A stretch of DNA of 64,000 nt, taken from Ruegeria arenilitoris (GTDB taxonomy: Bacteria; Pseudomonadota; Alphaproteobacteria; Rhodobacterales; Rhodobacteraceae). The translations under genes and the position numbers were made by a program. Below are positions 1 through 9,563 of the stretch, in pieces (within the stretch, counting starts at the first letter, position 1; each line of letters begins with the position of its first letter). The stretch covers positions 248,001 through 312,000 of the forward strand of contig NZ_WQHP01000001.1 in the NCBI RefSeq assembly GCF_013035315.1. The letters run 5' to 3'. The notes under the pieces are model-generated. The model was not told the origin of the DNA. It ran no database searches and worked only from the letters and a program-made list of their open reading frames with translations.

Positions 1-2
1 CA

Positions 3-227
3 TATGGCGCGGCGCGGCTGGCTGGAGGTAAGGGCACATCTTACGGTGCACGGCTGGCGTTGTTTTGGGCGCTACTTTCCTCGACGCCGCTGGTTCTGTT
101 AAATGGCCTTGTTGCAGGATTTATCGGCTCTGGTCCCGCGCTGACGATCGTGGGCGCTATCTGGTTCGCCGTGTTCCTGTGGTTCTGGGTGGCAGGTCTC
201 AGCCAAGCGCAAAGGCAACAAGAATGA
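3..227 (+). CDS. Yip1-like membrane protein, C-terminal part (5' end outside window)
   Basis: An open frame enters from the left edge and stops with TGA at 225-227. The 74 visible residues hold two hydrophobic segments, roughly residues 19-43 and 47-66, separated by a short Gly/Ser/Pro turn, and end in a Gln-rich tail (SQAQRQQE). The stop overlaps the ATG of the next gene (ATGA), so the two are probably translationally coupled. The layout Gly-Gly-Lys/Arg, hydrophobic hairpin, polar tail resembles the C-terminal part of the next protein, so I infer a tandem pair of Yip1-type membrane proteins. The function is unknown, and since the start is missing the family call is tentative. Confidence 0.55.
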   Translation, partial: YGAARLAGGKGTSYGARLALFWALLSSTPLVLLNGLVAGFIGSGPALTIVGAIWFAVFLWFWVAGLSQAQRQQE

Positions 228-790
228 ATTCCACAGGCATTGCTCAACTTGCCGTACTGACCCTGACTAACCCTGCGCAAGCTGCCCGCCAGCTTTTAGC
301 GCTGCGACCGGGGCGTGAGGTTCTGTGGCTTGCCTTTGCTTTGGCCGTCGTTCTGAACGGCATAATCCAGCTGGGGATTGAACAAATGGTCCCGGTGCCC
401 GAAGGGGAACCGGTTCTTCCGCCAGAGCCTGTCTTTTTGGGCCTGCTGCGCTCGGCGGGTACCATGATGCTGAGCGTCGCTGCATTTCTTTTCGTCGGCC
501 GTTTTCTGGGTGGCCGCGCCTCGTTCGAAGACATCCTGACGCTCACAATCTGGCTTCAATACCTGCAGATCGCTGCGATGGTGATCACATTGGCGGTTAC
601 AATCGTTTTGCCGTTCCTGATGGTGATGTTTTTGTTGGCCACAGCCGTGATCAGCCTTTACGTCACGCTACATTTCCTGAATGAAGCGCATCAGTTCGGT
701 TCGCTTGCAAAATCTTTTGGGGTCATCGTGTTATCTGCCTTGCTGGCAGTTCCACTTGTCCTCGCTCTTACGCCCGGCGGCCCGGTATAG
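224..790 (+). CDS. Yip1 family integral membrane protein
   Basis: This 188-residue protein has about five hydrophobic segments and a short polar N-terminus (MNSTGIAQL). The Gly-Gly-Arg turn near the middle, followed by a hydrophobic hairpin, fits the Yip1 domain family. I chose ATG 224 because it overlaps the stop of the upstream gene and drops a cysteine- and arginine-rich extension from the longer frame. sufS begins 11 bases downstream. Yip1-like proteins are, as I recall, often found in SUF operons of Rhodobacterales. No enzymatic role is known; a membrane role linked to Fe-S assembly is only inferred from position. Confidence 0.75.
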   Translation: MNSTGIAQLAVLTLTNPAQAARQLLALRPGREVLWLAFALAVVLNGIIQLGIEQMVPVPEGEPVLPPEPVFLGLLRSAGTMMLSVAAFLFVGRFLGGRASFEDILTLTIWLQYLQIAAMVITLAVTIVLPFLMVMFLLATAVISLYVTLHFLNEAHQFGSLAKSFGVIVLSALLAVPLVLALTPGGPV

Positions 791-801
791 GGAAAAAGAC
801 C

Positions 802-2022
<1,221 letters not shown>

Positions 2023-2088
2023 AACCTGACCGATCCGGGAAGATTTGCAGTTGCACCCGGATCGGAACAAGGTTAGCTAACGGCCAAG

Positions 2089-2165
<77 letters not shown>

Positions 2166-2591
2166 CGTACCCCACCATTGTTCAAAAAGCTGGTAGTCAT
2201 ATCCGATACGGAAGTTATTCTAGGCGATAATTCATAGAGAAAATACGTTGAATGCCCGGAGCTGACGCGCCGTTTTCTAAAAATGGTGTCGGGTGTTCGC
2301 AGCGCGTGTTTTGCACTTGGTCGCTATCGATGCCGACGTAATTGGAGCGACGCTATCTGCCTAAACCGCTGTTACACATGGCGACCTGTCTTTGCGACGG
2401 ATTGCCCAAGACAGCACAATTTCTCTTACTTCGACAAAGCTGTTTTGGTTTGACTTGCGTATGTCATGAACCCGGCAACTTCCTATTTTCTGCCAAAAAC
2501 CTAAATCGACGCCGCTGTCGATGGCAGAACATCACATGCGCGAACTTCGGTCGACGAACTAATTCGCGTTCGAAGAAAGGAGTTCACCACT
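2166..2591. other. AT-richer intergenic stretch after the tRNA
   Basis: These 426 bases lie between tRNA-Arg and the collagen-like gene. I see no convincing coding region in either direction. The composition is visibly richer in A and T than the flanking core genes. A small inverted repeat ATCGAC/GTCGAT sits at 2505-2522. The last bases carry the AAAGGAG ribosome-binding site (2576-2582) of the next gene. No attachment-site duplication of the tRNA 3' end was recognised. Confidence 0.5.
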
Positions 2592-3329
2592 ATGAGAGTC
2601 AAAGAATAAATGTATGCCGCAGTTTTGGCGATACCAGGCAGCCTTTTGGCCGCGGGGGTGGTCAATGCGGCTAACCTAACGAGTTTGGGTCGTTTGAGCG
2701 ATGGAACCACCGTTTGGCGCATCACGAACGATTTGGATGCGCCTCAAACTGTGCGGTTGCAACAATATGGCGGGACGTTCGACAAAGAGTTCGTCGTCAA
2801 TCCAGGTACAACAATCGTTTATGGGGGAAAAGGTAGCGGGGCACAGACGCACAAAGCTTACTTTAATGGCGAGAGTACCACAAAAACCAAAGCGGCAGGC
2901 AATCAGGCTTACGATCCATATCAATCCGGTCCTGCTGGGCCACAGGGTCCGCAAGGCGCGACTGGTCCACAAGGCGAAACCGGACAACAGGGCGACGTGG
3001 GGCCGCAGGGTGAAACTGGACAAGTCGACTATGCGCGCATGATCCCGCTCCAAAACGAGATTGTCGCAAACCGGAATGCTATTGCGCGAAATGCGGAAAA
3101 CATCGCCAACAACACAGCAGGAATTGCCGCGGCGATGTCTTTGGCAGCGTTGCAGCAGAACCCGCATTATGACGGAATCCAGACGTCTTTCGGTCTTGGC
3201 TATTATGATGGGAAGACCGGGTATTCCGGATTAGTGGGTATGAAGTTGAACGACCGCATTTATGGCAATGTCGGTGTTTCGTACGGGACAGAGCCGGGTG
3301 CCGTTGCATCAATCACCATTAGCTGGTGA
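2592..3329 (+). pseudogene. collagen-like trimeric autotransporter with YadA-type anchor; in-frame stop in the signal peptide
   Basis: The only good ribosome-binding site (AAAGGAG, 2576-2582, 9 bases of spacing) serves ATG 2592, which encodes MRVKE and then TAA at 2607-2609. The same frame continues at once with ATG 2610 and runs 239 codons. Read through, residues 1-26 would make a normal signal peptide with basic n-region MRVKE and h-region AAVLAIPGSLLAAG. From ATG 2610, residues 21-106 form a small secreted head, 107-139 are 11 Gly-X-Y triplets ([13 protein letters not shown]...), 140-170 a short coiled stalk, and the last 70 residues a YadA-like four-strand outer-membrane anchor ending in Trp. 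Either this is a nonsense-mutated adhesin, or translation restarts at the ATG touching the stop. A sequencing error is possible. Confidence 0.6.
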
Positions 3330-3380
3330 TCGGGTAAAGTACCTGGGTAGCAGAATCCGGTTTCAGTTGTGTTTTGAATG

Positions 3381-3403
3381 AAAAAGAGCGCCGTATGGCG
3401 CTC
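3381..3403 (-). terminator. Rho-independent terminator of the M15-like peptidase gene
   Basis: Read on the minus strand, a 7-bp stem GAGCGCC/GGCGCTC with a 4-base loop is followed by TTTTTC. It lies 38 bases past the stop of the minus-strand gene at 3441-4010, so that gene is probably transcribed alone. Confidence 0.8.
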
Positions 3404-3440
3404 AATCATAACCATCAGCAGGACTGGAGTTTTTGGGGCG

Positions 3441-4010
3441 TTAACCGCCCCAGCTGCGGACCTCGCCGCAATCCATGTGGACAAAGTTGGAACGGTAGTA
3501 TTTGCCAACGCCACCAGCGCGGCAGGAGATGGCCGCCTTGGCCATTTGGGAAACAGAGCGCGAAGACAGACGCAGGTCAGCGGCCTGACCCTTCATGTGC
3601 AGCGAGTTCTTGGCCACACGGCGCGAGCGCGAGCGCAGCATCGCGTTTGTTTGGGGGGAGCGGTAGCCGGACAGCAGCGTGTAGGGCTCGTTCACGTCCA
3701 GCAGGTTGTGCGAAGCGGCCATGATGTCGATGGTGCGCAGGTCCATGGATTTGACCTGATCCGTGCGCCAATCGCGCATGAAGTGGTTCACTTCTTTGAC
3801 GGCGTCCTTGATGTATTTGCCATCCACCCAATAGATCATGTCGATCCGTTCGCCGGTGCGGCCCGAATACATGCGAATACGACGGATATCGCCGCCGCCG
3901 CGCAAAAAACCTGCTGCGTTGGAATAAGTCGGTGCTGCCACAACTGCGGTTGCTGCAAATGCGCCCAATAGGGCACGACGGGTCAAGCCCGAAGTACTGC
4001 TCGTAGTCAT
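3441..4010 (-). CDS. Tat-exported DUF882 / M15-type peptidase-like protein
   Basis: The start at 4010 gives a 189-residue protein with a twin-arginine signal (TRRALLGAFAATA, arginines 11-12), so it is probably exported folded through Tat. The mature domain carries the zinc-binding signature of LAS/M15 peptidases: H138 and D145 in SLHMKGQAADLRL, and H178 in NFVHMD. This matches the DUF882 (YcbK-like) family, which acts on or near peptidoglycan cross-bridges. It is divergent from an L,D-transpeptidase gene 355 bases away, consistent with cell-wall remodelling. The substrate is not known. Confidence 0.88.
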   Translation of the reverse strand: MTTSSTSGLTRRALLGAFAATAVVAAPTYSNAAGFLRGGGDIRRIRMYSGRTGERIDMIYWVDGKYIKDAVKEVNHFMRDWRTDQVKSMDLRTIDIMAASHNLLDVNEPYTLLSGYRSPQTNAMLRSRSRRVAKNSLHMKGQAADLRLSSRSVSQMAKAAISCRAGGVGKYYRSNFVHMDCGEVRSWGG

Positions 4011-4166
4011 TTTAGTTTCGTCCCGTACTGTTCCTGCCTGCACACGATGTTACGCGCGCGGTATTAATTTTTTCCCATCCCAGATGCGGGATTTATGACA
4101 CAGTCGTGAGGAGCCGCCAAGAAGTCTTTGAAATTCACCTTTTCAAGGGGGAATTTTCGGCAGTTT

Positions 4167-4195
4167 TTTGCGCAGGTGATGCAAATTGGTATAAT
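4167..4195 (+). promoter_or_regulatory. candidate sigma-70 promoter for the L,D-transpeptidase
   Basis: A perfect TATAAT (4190-4195) is preceded by a poor -35 hexamer TTTGCG (4167-4172) with 17-base spacing. A start near 4202 would leave a leader of about 160 bases that contains the palindrome at 4257-4275. This is a prediction from consensus only. Confidence 0.4.
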
Positions 4196-4256
4196 ATTGA
4201 GGCAATTAGGCATTGGCATACTGCAGCCGATGCAAACGCGCATCAGACAGAAGGGG

Positions 4257-4275
4257 ATGCATCAATTTGATGCAT
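4257..4275. promoter_or_regulatory. 19-bp palindrome, operator-like
   Basis: ATGCATCAA and TTGATGCAT form perfect 9-bp arms around one T. The GATGCA core also occurs at 4178-4183 and 4229-4234, in the same upstream region. A dimeric repressor or activator site is plausible. I do not recognise the regulator. Confidence 0.4.
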
Positions 4276-4365
4276 TTGTGAATGGACAAATCCTTCGGCT
4301 GAAAACCATATTTTACCGACATGCGCCTCAGAACGCGCAAAGTATTGAATAATCAGGGCCATCCC

Positions 4366-5970
4366 ATGCGAGCTTTTTTACGATTGCCAACACGTCTTAT
4401 TTTCGCCGCTTGTGTTTCGGCGGCAGCATCCGTGGCAAACGCCCAATCCGTGCCGGATACCGCGTTTCAAATGGCTGTTGCCGAGTTTGCACCTTCCGGG
4501 TCAGGACTCGCGGATTTCTACCGCGGCAACGATTTTGCGCCGATTTGGGTTGGTGAAAGCCCAGAGCATCAAGCGCGCCGGGCCCGTTTGATCCGGGCGC
4601 TGTCGTCAACGGATCTGCATGGTTTGCCCCAAGGGGACTACGACGTTTCGTCCCTAATGTCTCAGATGCAGGACGCACGGTCCTTGCGGGACCTTGGCGC
4701 GGTTGAGATCGCATTGAGCCGCGCGTTTTTACGCTATGCAGATGACCTTTATTCCGGTGCGTTGCGCCCTGCGCAGATTGACGACGGTCTGGTCCGCAAA
4801 GTCTCTCGACGGTCCGCCGCAGAACACCTGCAGGCGCTGACAACCGCTGACGGAGACGCCTATTTCGACGAACTCGCACCGCAATCTGTTCAGTATCGAG
4901 CATTGATGAAGCAGAAGTTGGCTCTTGAAACTCTCGTCCATCAGGGCGGATGGGGTGCGTCCGTTCCGGTGGACAAGCTGGAGCTCGGGGACACGGGCCC
5001 CAATGTCATTAAGCTGCGGAACCGCCTGATAACAATGGGCTATCTCAAGCCCACAGCCAGCCCGGTGTTCGACGACGCGTTGCTGGCCGCTGTGAAGGAC
5101 TTTCAGCAGGCGCACGGCCTGGCTGCGGACGGTGTCGCAGGACAAGGTACGATTACCGAGCTGAACCGGACCGCGTCCGAGCGCCTGAAGGCCGTTTACG
5201 TCGCCCTGGAACGCGAGCGTTGGTTGCCGCGCGAGAGGGGTGAGCGGCATATTCTGGTGAATCAAGCGGATTTCTCGGCCAAGATCGTTGATGAAGGCAG
5301 GGTCACGTTTGAAACCCGCGCGGTGATTGGCAAAAACGTTCATGATCGCCGTAGCCCTGAATTCTCGGACGAGATGGAGCATATGGTCATCAACCCCAGT
5401 TGGTATGTTCCGCGCTCGATCATCACCAAGGAATATCTGCCCAAGCTGCAGTCGAACCCAAATGCTGTGGGGCACATCCAGATCACGGATCGCAGCGGTC
5501 GGGTGGTGAACCGGGGCGCTGTGGATTTCACTCAGTTCAACACCCGGAACTTCCCATTTGCGATGCGCCAACCGCCCAGCAAAAGCAATGCGTTGGGGCT
5601 AGTGAAGTTCATGTTCCCAAACAAGTACAACATCTATCTGCATGATACGCCTCAGAAATCTCTGTTCGCGCGTGAGGTGCGGGCGTTCTCGCACGGGTGT
5701 ATCCGACTGGCGCAACCGTTTGAGTTTGCCTATGCGTTGCTGGCCAAGCAAGAAGAAGACCCCAAGGCGTTTTTCCATCGCATTCTGGCGACCGGCAAGG
5801 AAACGACGGTTCAGCTTGACCAGCATGTTCCGGTCCACCTGATCTATCGCACGGCCTATATCGGGCCGAAGGGTGAGGTTCAGTATCGCCGCGATGTCTA
5901 TGACCGGGATCGGAAAATCTGGGAGGCTCTGCAGAAAGCAGGGGTAGCCCTGCCGGACGTTCAGGGGTAA
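4366..5970 (+). CDS. L,D-transpeptidase family protein (YcbB-like) with peptidoglycan-binding domain
   Basis: A 534-residue exported protein. The start at 4366 gives signal peptide MRAFLRLPTRLIFAACVSAA..ANA. An L,D-transpeptidase scaffold domain is followed by a PG_binding_1 domain at about residues 205-265 (LELGDTGPNVIKLRNRL) and then the YkuD catalytic domain with nucleophile C445 in FSHGCIRLAQ. Enzymes of this type make 3-3 cross-links in periplasmic peptidoglycan or attach proteins to it. The length and domain order match the YcbB (LdtD) class. It stands between divergent and co-directional envelope genes; lpxD follows after 36 bases and may share its transcript. Confidence 0.92.
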   Translation: MRAFLRLPTRLIFAACVSAAASVANAQSVPDTAFQMAVAEFAPSGSGLADFYRGNDFAPIWVGESPEHQARRARLIRALSSTDLHGLPQGDYDVSSLMSQMQDARSLRDLGAVEIALSRAFLRYADDLYSGALRPAQIDDGLVRKVSRRSAAEHLQALTTADGDAYFDELAPQSVQYRALMKQKLALETLVHQGGWGASVPVDKLELGDTGPNVIKLRNRLITMGYLKPTASPVFDDALLAAVKDFQQAHGLAADGVAGQGTITELNRTASERLKAVYVALERERWLPRERGERHILVNQADFSAKIVDEGRVTFETRAVIGKNVHDRRSPEFSDEMEHMVINPSWYVPRSIITKEYLPKLQSNPNAVGHIQITDRSGRVVNRGAVDFTQFNTRNFPFAMRQPPSKSNALGLVKFMFPNKYNIYLHDTPQKSLFAREVRAFSHGCIRLAQPFEFAYALLAKQEEDPKAFFHRILATGKETTVQLDQHVPVHLIYRTAYIGPKGEVQYRRDVYDRDRKIWEALQKAGVALPDVQG

Positions 5971-6006
5971 GCACCGGGGGCAGGTCCTTAATTCGGGAAG
6001 CCCGTC

Positions 6007-7098
6007 ATGCAATATACCATTCAGCAAATCGCCGAAGCCCTGGGCGCCGAAAGCCAGGGTGATCTGAGCGTTGTCATCGAACGCGCCGCAGAACCGGCCG
6101 ATGCGGGCCCAGCTGATCTGGCCATGGCGATGTCGCCGAAATACGCCGAAGCGCTGAGCGCCGGGTCCGCTCGTGCTGCCGTGTTGTGGGAAGGTGCTGA
6201 TTGGCAAGCCCTGGGTTTGGACGCCGCGATTTTCGTTCCACGTCCGCGCATGGCGATGGCCGGAATCACCGCGATGCTGGATCGCGGGCAGGGTGTTGAA
6301 TCCGGTGTTCACCCTTCAGCCGTGATCGACCCAACTGCGGAAATTGGCGAAGGGGCCTCTATCGGCCCGCTGGCGGTTATCGGCGCACGGGTTCGCATTG
6401 GAAAGGGCGCGGTGATCGGCCCCCATTGTGTGATCGGCATGGATGCGGTTCTCGGTGACAACGCCGTTCTGCGCGAGATGGTGAGCATTGGCGCCCGGGC
6501 GCAGATTGGGGACCGGTTCATAGCCCAACCCGGCGCGCGGATCGGTGGCGATGGGTTCAGCTTTGTGACGCCCGAGGTTTCAGGTGCCGAAAACGCACGC
6601 AAGACAATGGGCGATCAAGGCGAAGCCCGCGCGCAAAGTTGGCTGCGCATCCATTCCCTTGGTGCCGTTGAAATTGGTGACGATGTCGAGGTTGGCTCGA
6701 ATTGCACCGTCGATAACGGCACTATTCGGAATACGCGCATCGGCGACGGCTCAAAACTCGATAACCTGGTCCATGTGGGCCACAACACGCGCGTCGGGCG
6801 CGATTGTCTGCTGTGTGGCCAAACCGGTGTGTCCGGGTCTGTCGAGATCGGAAACAACGTCGTGTTGGGCGGTCAGACCGGAGTGGTCGACAACATCTTT
6901 ATTGGTGACGGCGTGATCTCGGGCGGGGGAACGAAAATCCTGTCCAATGTACCCAAAGGACGCGTGATTATGGGCTATCCGGGCATAAAAATGGAAAGCC
7001 ATACAGACATTTACAAAGCGCAGCGGCGTCTGCCGCGATTGGCGCGTGACGTAGAGGCGTTGAAAAAGGCTGTTTCCAAATTGCCTTCGAGTGATTAA
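6007..7098 (+). CDS. lpxD: UDP-3-O-(3-hydroxyacyl)glucosamine N-acyltransferase LpxD
   Basis: Transfers a 3-hydroxyacyl chain from ACP to the 2-amine of UDP-3-O-acylglucosamine in lipid A synthesis. The 363 residues comprise an N-terminal uridine-binding domain (to about 100), a left-handed beta helix of hexapeptide repeats (about 105-310) and a C-terminal helix. The catalytic histidine is most likely H259 in LVHVGHNTRVG. The usual bamA-lpxD-fabZ-lpxA cluster is absent: the partners here are an ACP and a ketosynthase, 32 and 299 bases downstream. It may therefore be a second LpxD or a specialised acyltransferase. The family call is firm; sole responsibility for lipid A is not. Confidence 0.9.
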   Translation: MQYTIQQIAEALGAESQGDLSVVIERAAEPADAGPADLAMAMSPKYAEALSAGSARAAVLWEGADWQALGLDAAIFVPRPRMAMAGITAMLDRGQGVESGVHPSAVIDPTAEIGEGASIGPLAVIGARVRIGKGAVIGPHCVIGMDAVLGDNAVLREMVSIGARAQIGDRFIAQPGARIGGDGFSFVTPEVSGAENARKTMGDQGEARAQSWLRIHSLGAVEIGDDVEVGSNCTVDNGTIRNTRIGDGSKLDNLVHVGHNTRVGRDCLLCGQTGVSGSVEIGNNVVLGGQTGVVDNIFIGDGVISGGGTKILSNVPKGRVIMGYPGIKMESHTDIYKAQRRLPRLARDVEALKKAVSKLPSSD

Positions 7099-7130
7099 AT
7101 CACCCTCAACAGGATAATCAGAGGATCGTC

Positions 7131-7388
7131 ATGAGCATCAGCGACCGCGTCATCGCAATCATTGCAGAGCAGGCCGTGCTGGAGCCGTCTGATGTGACCC
7201 CCGAAAGCACGCTTGAAGATCTTGGCATCGACAGTCTTGGTCTGGTCGAGAGCATTTTTGCGATCGAGGAAGAGTTCGACATTTCGGTTCCGTTCAACGC
7301 TAACGAACCCAGCGCCAGCGACTTTGATATCACGAACGTTGCGGCGATTATCGCCGGGATCGAAAAGCTGGTGTCGGAAAAGGTCTGA
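7131..7388 (+). CDS. acyl carrier protein (specialised paralogue)
   Basis: An 85-residue phosphopantetheine carrier. The attachment serine is S35 in the GIDSLGLVES motif, which replaces the DSLDxVE of housekeeping AcpP. The protein is acidic and helical as expected. It lies between lpxD and a ketosynthase, with 9 bases before the latter, so it probably carries acyl chains for a dedicated envelope lipid. It resembles the AcpXL situation but is not obviously AcpXL, and no fabZ or long-chain acyltransferase is adjacent. Confidence 0.9.
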   Translation: MSISDRVIAIIAEQAVLEPSDVTPESTLEDLGIDSLGLVESIFAIEEEFDISVPFNANEPSASDFDITNVAAIIAGIEKLVSEKV

Positions 7389-7397
7389 CGTAGTCTC

Positions 7398-8606
7398 ATG
7401 AAACGCGTCGTCATTACCGGGGCCGGTACTATCAATTCGCTGGGCCATTCGGTGGCCGATACGCTTGAGGCCATGCGCGAAGGGCGTTGTGGGATCTCTG
7501 AGCTCGAATTTCGGGATGTCGAGCGTTTGGCCATCAAGATTGGCGGTCAGGTTCGCGGCTTTGAAGCTGAGGGCCGGTTCAACCGGCAGCAGATGAGCCT
7601 GTATGATCGTTTCACCCAATTCACGCTGACCGCAGCGAAAGAGGCGATTGATCAATCCGGGATCGAATTTCACGGTGATCTGGCCGCGCGATCTGGTGTG
7701 GTGCTTGGGACCGCCGGTGGCGGCGTTTCGACCTGGGACGATAACTACCGTTCCGTTTATGAGGATGGCAAAAACCGGGTTCACCCGTTTGTCGTACCGA
7801 AACTGATGAACAACGCAGCCGCTAGCCATGTGTCGATGGAGCATAACCTGAAGGGGCCAAGCTTTACGGTCTCGACAGCGTGTGCATCGTCCAACCACGC
7901 GATGGCGTTGGCGTTTCAGATGGTGCGTAGCGGCGCTGCTCCGGCCATGGTGACCGGTGGTTCGGAGTCGATGCTGTGTTTCGGCGGGGTCAAGGCCTGG
8001 GAAGGGCTGCGCGTCATGTCCAAGGACGCGTGCCGACCCTTCAGCGCAAACCGCAATGGTATGGTTCAGGGCGAGGGCGCAGGTGTCTTCGTGTTCGAGG
8101 AATACGAGCATGCGCGCGCCCGTGGTGCGGATATTCTGTGCGAGGTGGTCGGTTTCGCCATGTCCTCTGACGCTGCGGATATCGTGATGCCCAGCAAACA
8201 GGGTGCTTCACGAGCAATGTCCGGTGCGCTGGCAGATGCGCGGATCAGTGCAGACAAGGTGGGCTATATCAATGCCCATGGCACCGGTACCGCGGCCAAT
8301 GACAAGACGGAATGCGCGGCGGTTGCTGATGTGTTCGGCCCACACGCGGATGAGCTGATGATCTCATCGACCAAGTCGATGCATGGTCACTTGATCGGGG
8401 GCACCGGCGCGGTTGAGCTGTTGGCCTGTATCATGGCCCTGCGTGACGGAGTGATTGCGCCCACGATTGGGTATGAAGAACCCGATCCGGAATGCGCGCT
8501 GGACATCGTGCCAAACGAAGCACGCGAAGCGAATGTTGATGTTGTCCTGAGCAACGCGTTTGCCTTTGGCGGCCTGAACGCTGTGCTGGCGTTGAAACGC
8601 GTTTAA
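7398..8606 (+). CDS. beta-ketoacyl-ACP synthase (FabF-like)
   Basis: A 402-residue condensing enzyme with the KAS I/II triad: C162 in TVSTACASSNHAM, H294 in NAHGTGTAAND and H331 in STKSMHGHLIGG. It condenses malonyl-ACP with an acyl-ACP during chain elongation. It follows the ACP by 9 bases and is probably cotranscribed with it. A strong terminator lies 17 bases downstream. The location outside the usual fabD-fabG-acpP-fabF cluster suggests a paralogue serving a particular acyl chain, possibly the substrate of the adjacent LpxD. Confidence 0.92.
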   Translation: MKRVVITGAGTINSLGHSVADTLEAMREGRCGISELEFRDVERLAIKIGGQVRGFEAEGRFNRQQMSLYDRFTQFTLTAAKEAIDQSGIEFHGDLAARSGVVLGTAGGGVSTWDDNYRSVYEDGKNRVHPFVVPKLMNNAAASHVSMEHNLKGPSFTVSTACASSNHAMALAFQMVRSGAAPAMVTGGSESMLCFGGVKAWEGLRVMSKDACRPFSANRNGMVQGEGAGVFVFEEYEHARARGADILCEVVGFAMSSDAADIVMPSKQGASRAMSGALADARISADKVGYINAHGTGTAANDKTECAAVADVFGPHADELMISSTKSMHGHLIGGTGAVELLACIMALRDGVIAPTIGYEEPDPECALDIVPNEAREANVDVVLSNAFAFGGLNAVLALKRV

Positions 8607-8622
8607 GCCAGGAATCTGACAC

Positions 8623-8661
8623 AAAAAAAGCGCCACCGAAGATCTTCGGTGGCGCTTTTTT
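8623..8661 (+). terminator. bidirectional Rho-independent terminator
   Basis: Perfect inverted repeat AGCGCCACCGAAGA/TCTTCGGTGGCGCT flanked by an A-run on the left and a T-run on the right. It sits between the stops of the ketosynthase (plus) and the IalB-family gene (minus) and can serve both. Confidence 0.9.
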
Positions 8662-8673
8662 CTTGAGCGTAAT

Positions 8674-9273
8674 TTAGTTCTGCAGAACGTTCAAACTGTC
8701 GAACCCGGCGGTGAATCCGGCCAGCGAAACTTCCAGTTCCAGCAACTGATTGGGGGCCAAAACCGACACCAGCGACAGCTTGGCGGTCGAGCCCGCTTTC
8801 ATCGCGTCTACATCTCCTTGGGTAAAGCCCAACTGAGCGAGGCAGCCGACAGGGTTGCAATGATGATAGTCATAGCGTTTGCCTGGTCCGCCATCGATCG
8901 AAAAGGCGATCTGGGCCTGCAGCAAGGTTTCCAGAGGAACCACGACAGTTGCACCCGCAACGGCGGCAACACCTTCCGGCAGCCGTTCAATGGTGATCTC
9001 TGCAATTGGTTGGCCTTGCTCACCGGTCAGGACCTGACGCATTGCGCAGGGATCTTCTTCGTTATTGGTGTTGATGCAAAGGATGGCCCAGTCGCCTTGT
9101 TCCTCTTTGATGTATTGCTCTCCCAGACGGGGACCGGTTTCGCCCAGATCCAGGTCGGTGCCGACCCCGGTCTGAGGCTGAGTTTCAGTGTCCTGGGTTG
9201 CCTCTTGGGCAAATGCAGTGCCGCAGCACAAGGCGGCGGTCACCAGGCTGACGGATAGGATGTTCTTGATCAT
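8674..9273 (-). CDS. invasion-associated locus B (IalB) family periplasmic protein
   Basis: The start at 9273 gives a 199-residue protein with signal peptide MIKNILSVSLVTAALCCGTAFA. After an acidic Gln/Thr-rich linker, the domain has the IalB layout: GDWAILC, a CAMRQVL segment, and a paired-cysteine region YDYHHCNPVGC. IalB proteins are small secreted or periplasmic beta proteins named after Bartonella, where a homologue affects erythrocyte entry; in free-living alphaproteobacteria the function is unknown. The longer upstream frame is basic and lacks signal-peptide features, so it was not used. Confidence 0.85.
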   Translation of the reverse strand: MIKNILSVSLVTAALCCGTAFAQEATQDTETQPQTGVGTDLDLGETGPRLGEQYIKEEQGDWAILCINTNNEEDPCAMRQVLTGEQGQPIAEITIERLPEGVAAVAGATVVVPLETLLQAQIAFSIDGGPGKRYDYHHCNPVGCLAQLGFTQGDVDAMKAGSTAKLSLVSVLAPNQLLELEVSLAGFTAGFDSLNVLQN

Positions 9274-9423
9274 GAGTGCCTCGGCAATGTGTGTGTTGGA
9301 CTTTTTCTTTCGTCTATCACCCCTCGCCAACAGTGTCAGCGGCTAAGGTGGCGCAATTCAAGATGTGATCGGATTTTCGCCACCTTTTGGAGGCGCAGAA
9401 AGGGCAAACTCACAAACGACAAA

Positions 9424-9445
9424 GGGAGCCGTTGGAGCGGCTCCC
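9424..9445. terminator. strong unassigned hairpin
   Basis: An 8-bp stem GGGAGCCG/CGGCTCCC with a 6-base loop. On the minus strand it is followed by TTTGTCGTTT, on the plus strand by TTCGATATAATTTT. No annotated transcript clearly ends here, so it may belong to a leader of the IalB-family gene or to an unannotated RNA. Confidence 0.45.
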
Positions 9446-9563
9446 TTCGATATAATTTTCTCCCCGTCGGACTGGCCGACTTAGTTATGCGCAGACGTTA
9501 CGAAAGGCAGACGCAGCGGTCAACTGCTAACCTGAATTTTTAATGTTATGACCATGATTTGTG

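Larger units (their letters stand above)
4011..4365. other. intergenic region between two divergent cell-wall genes
   Basis: These 355 bases separate the M15-like gene (minus) from the L,D-transpeptidase gene (plus), so both promoters should lie here. Visible elements are a TATAAT-like box at 4190-4195, a 19-bp palindrome at 4257-4275 and four copies of GATGCA starting at 4178, 4229, 4256 and 4269. No gene is supported inside. Confidence 0.6.
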
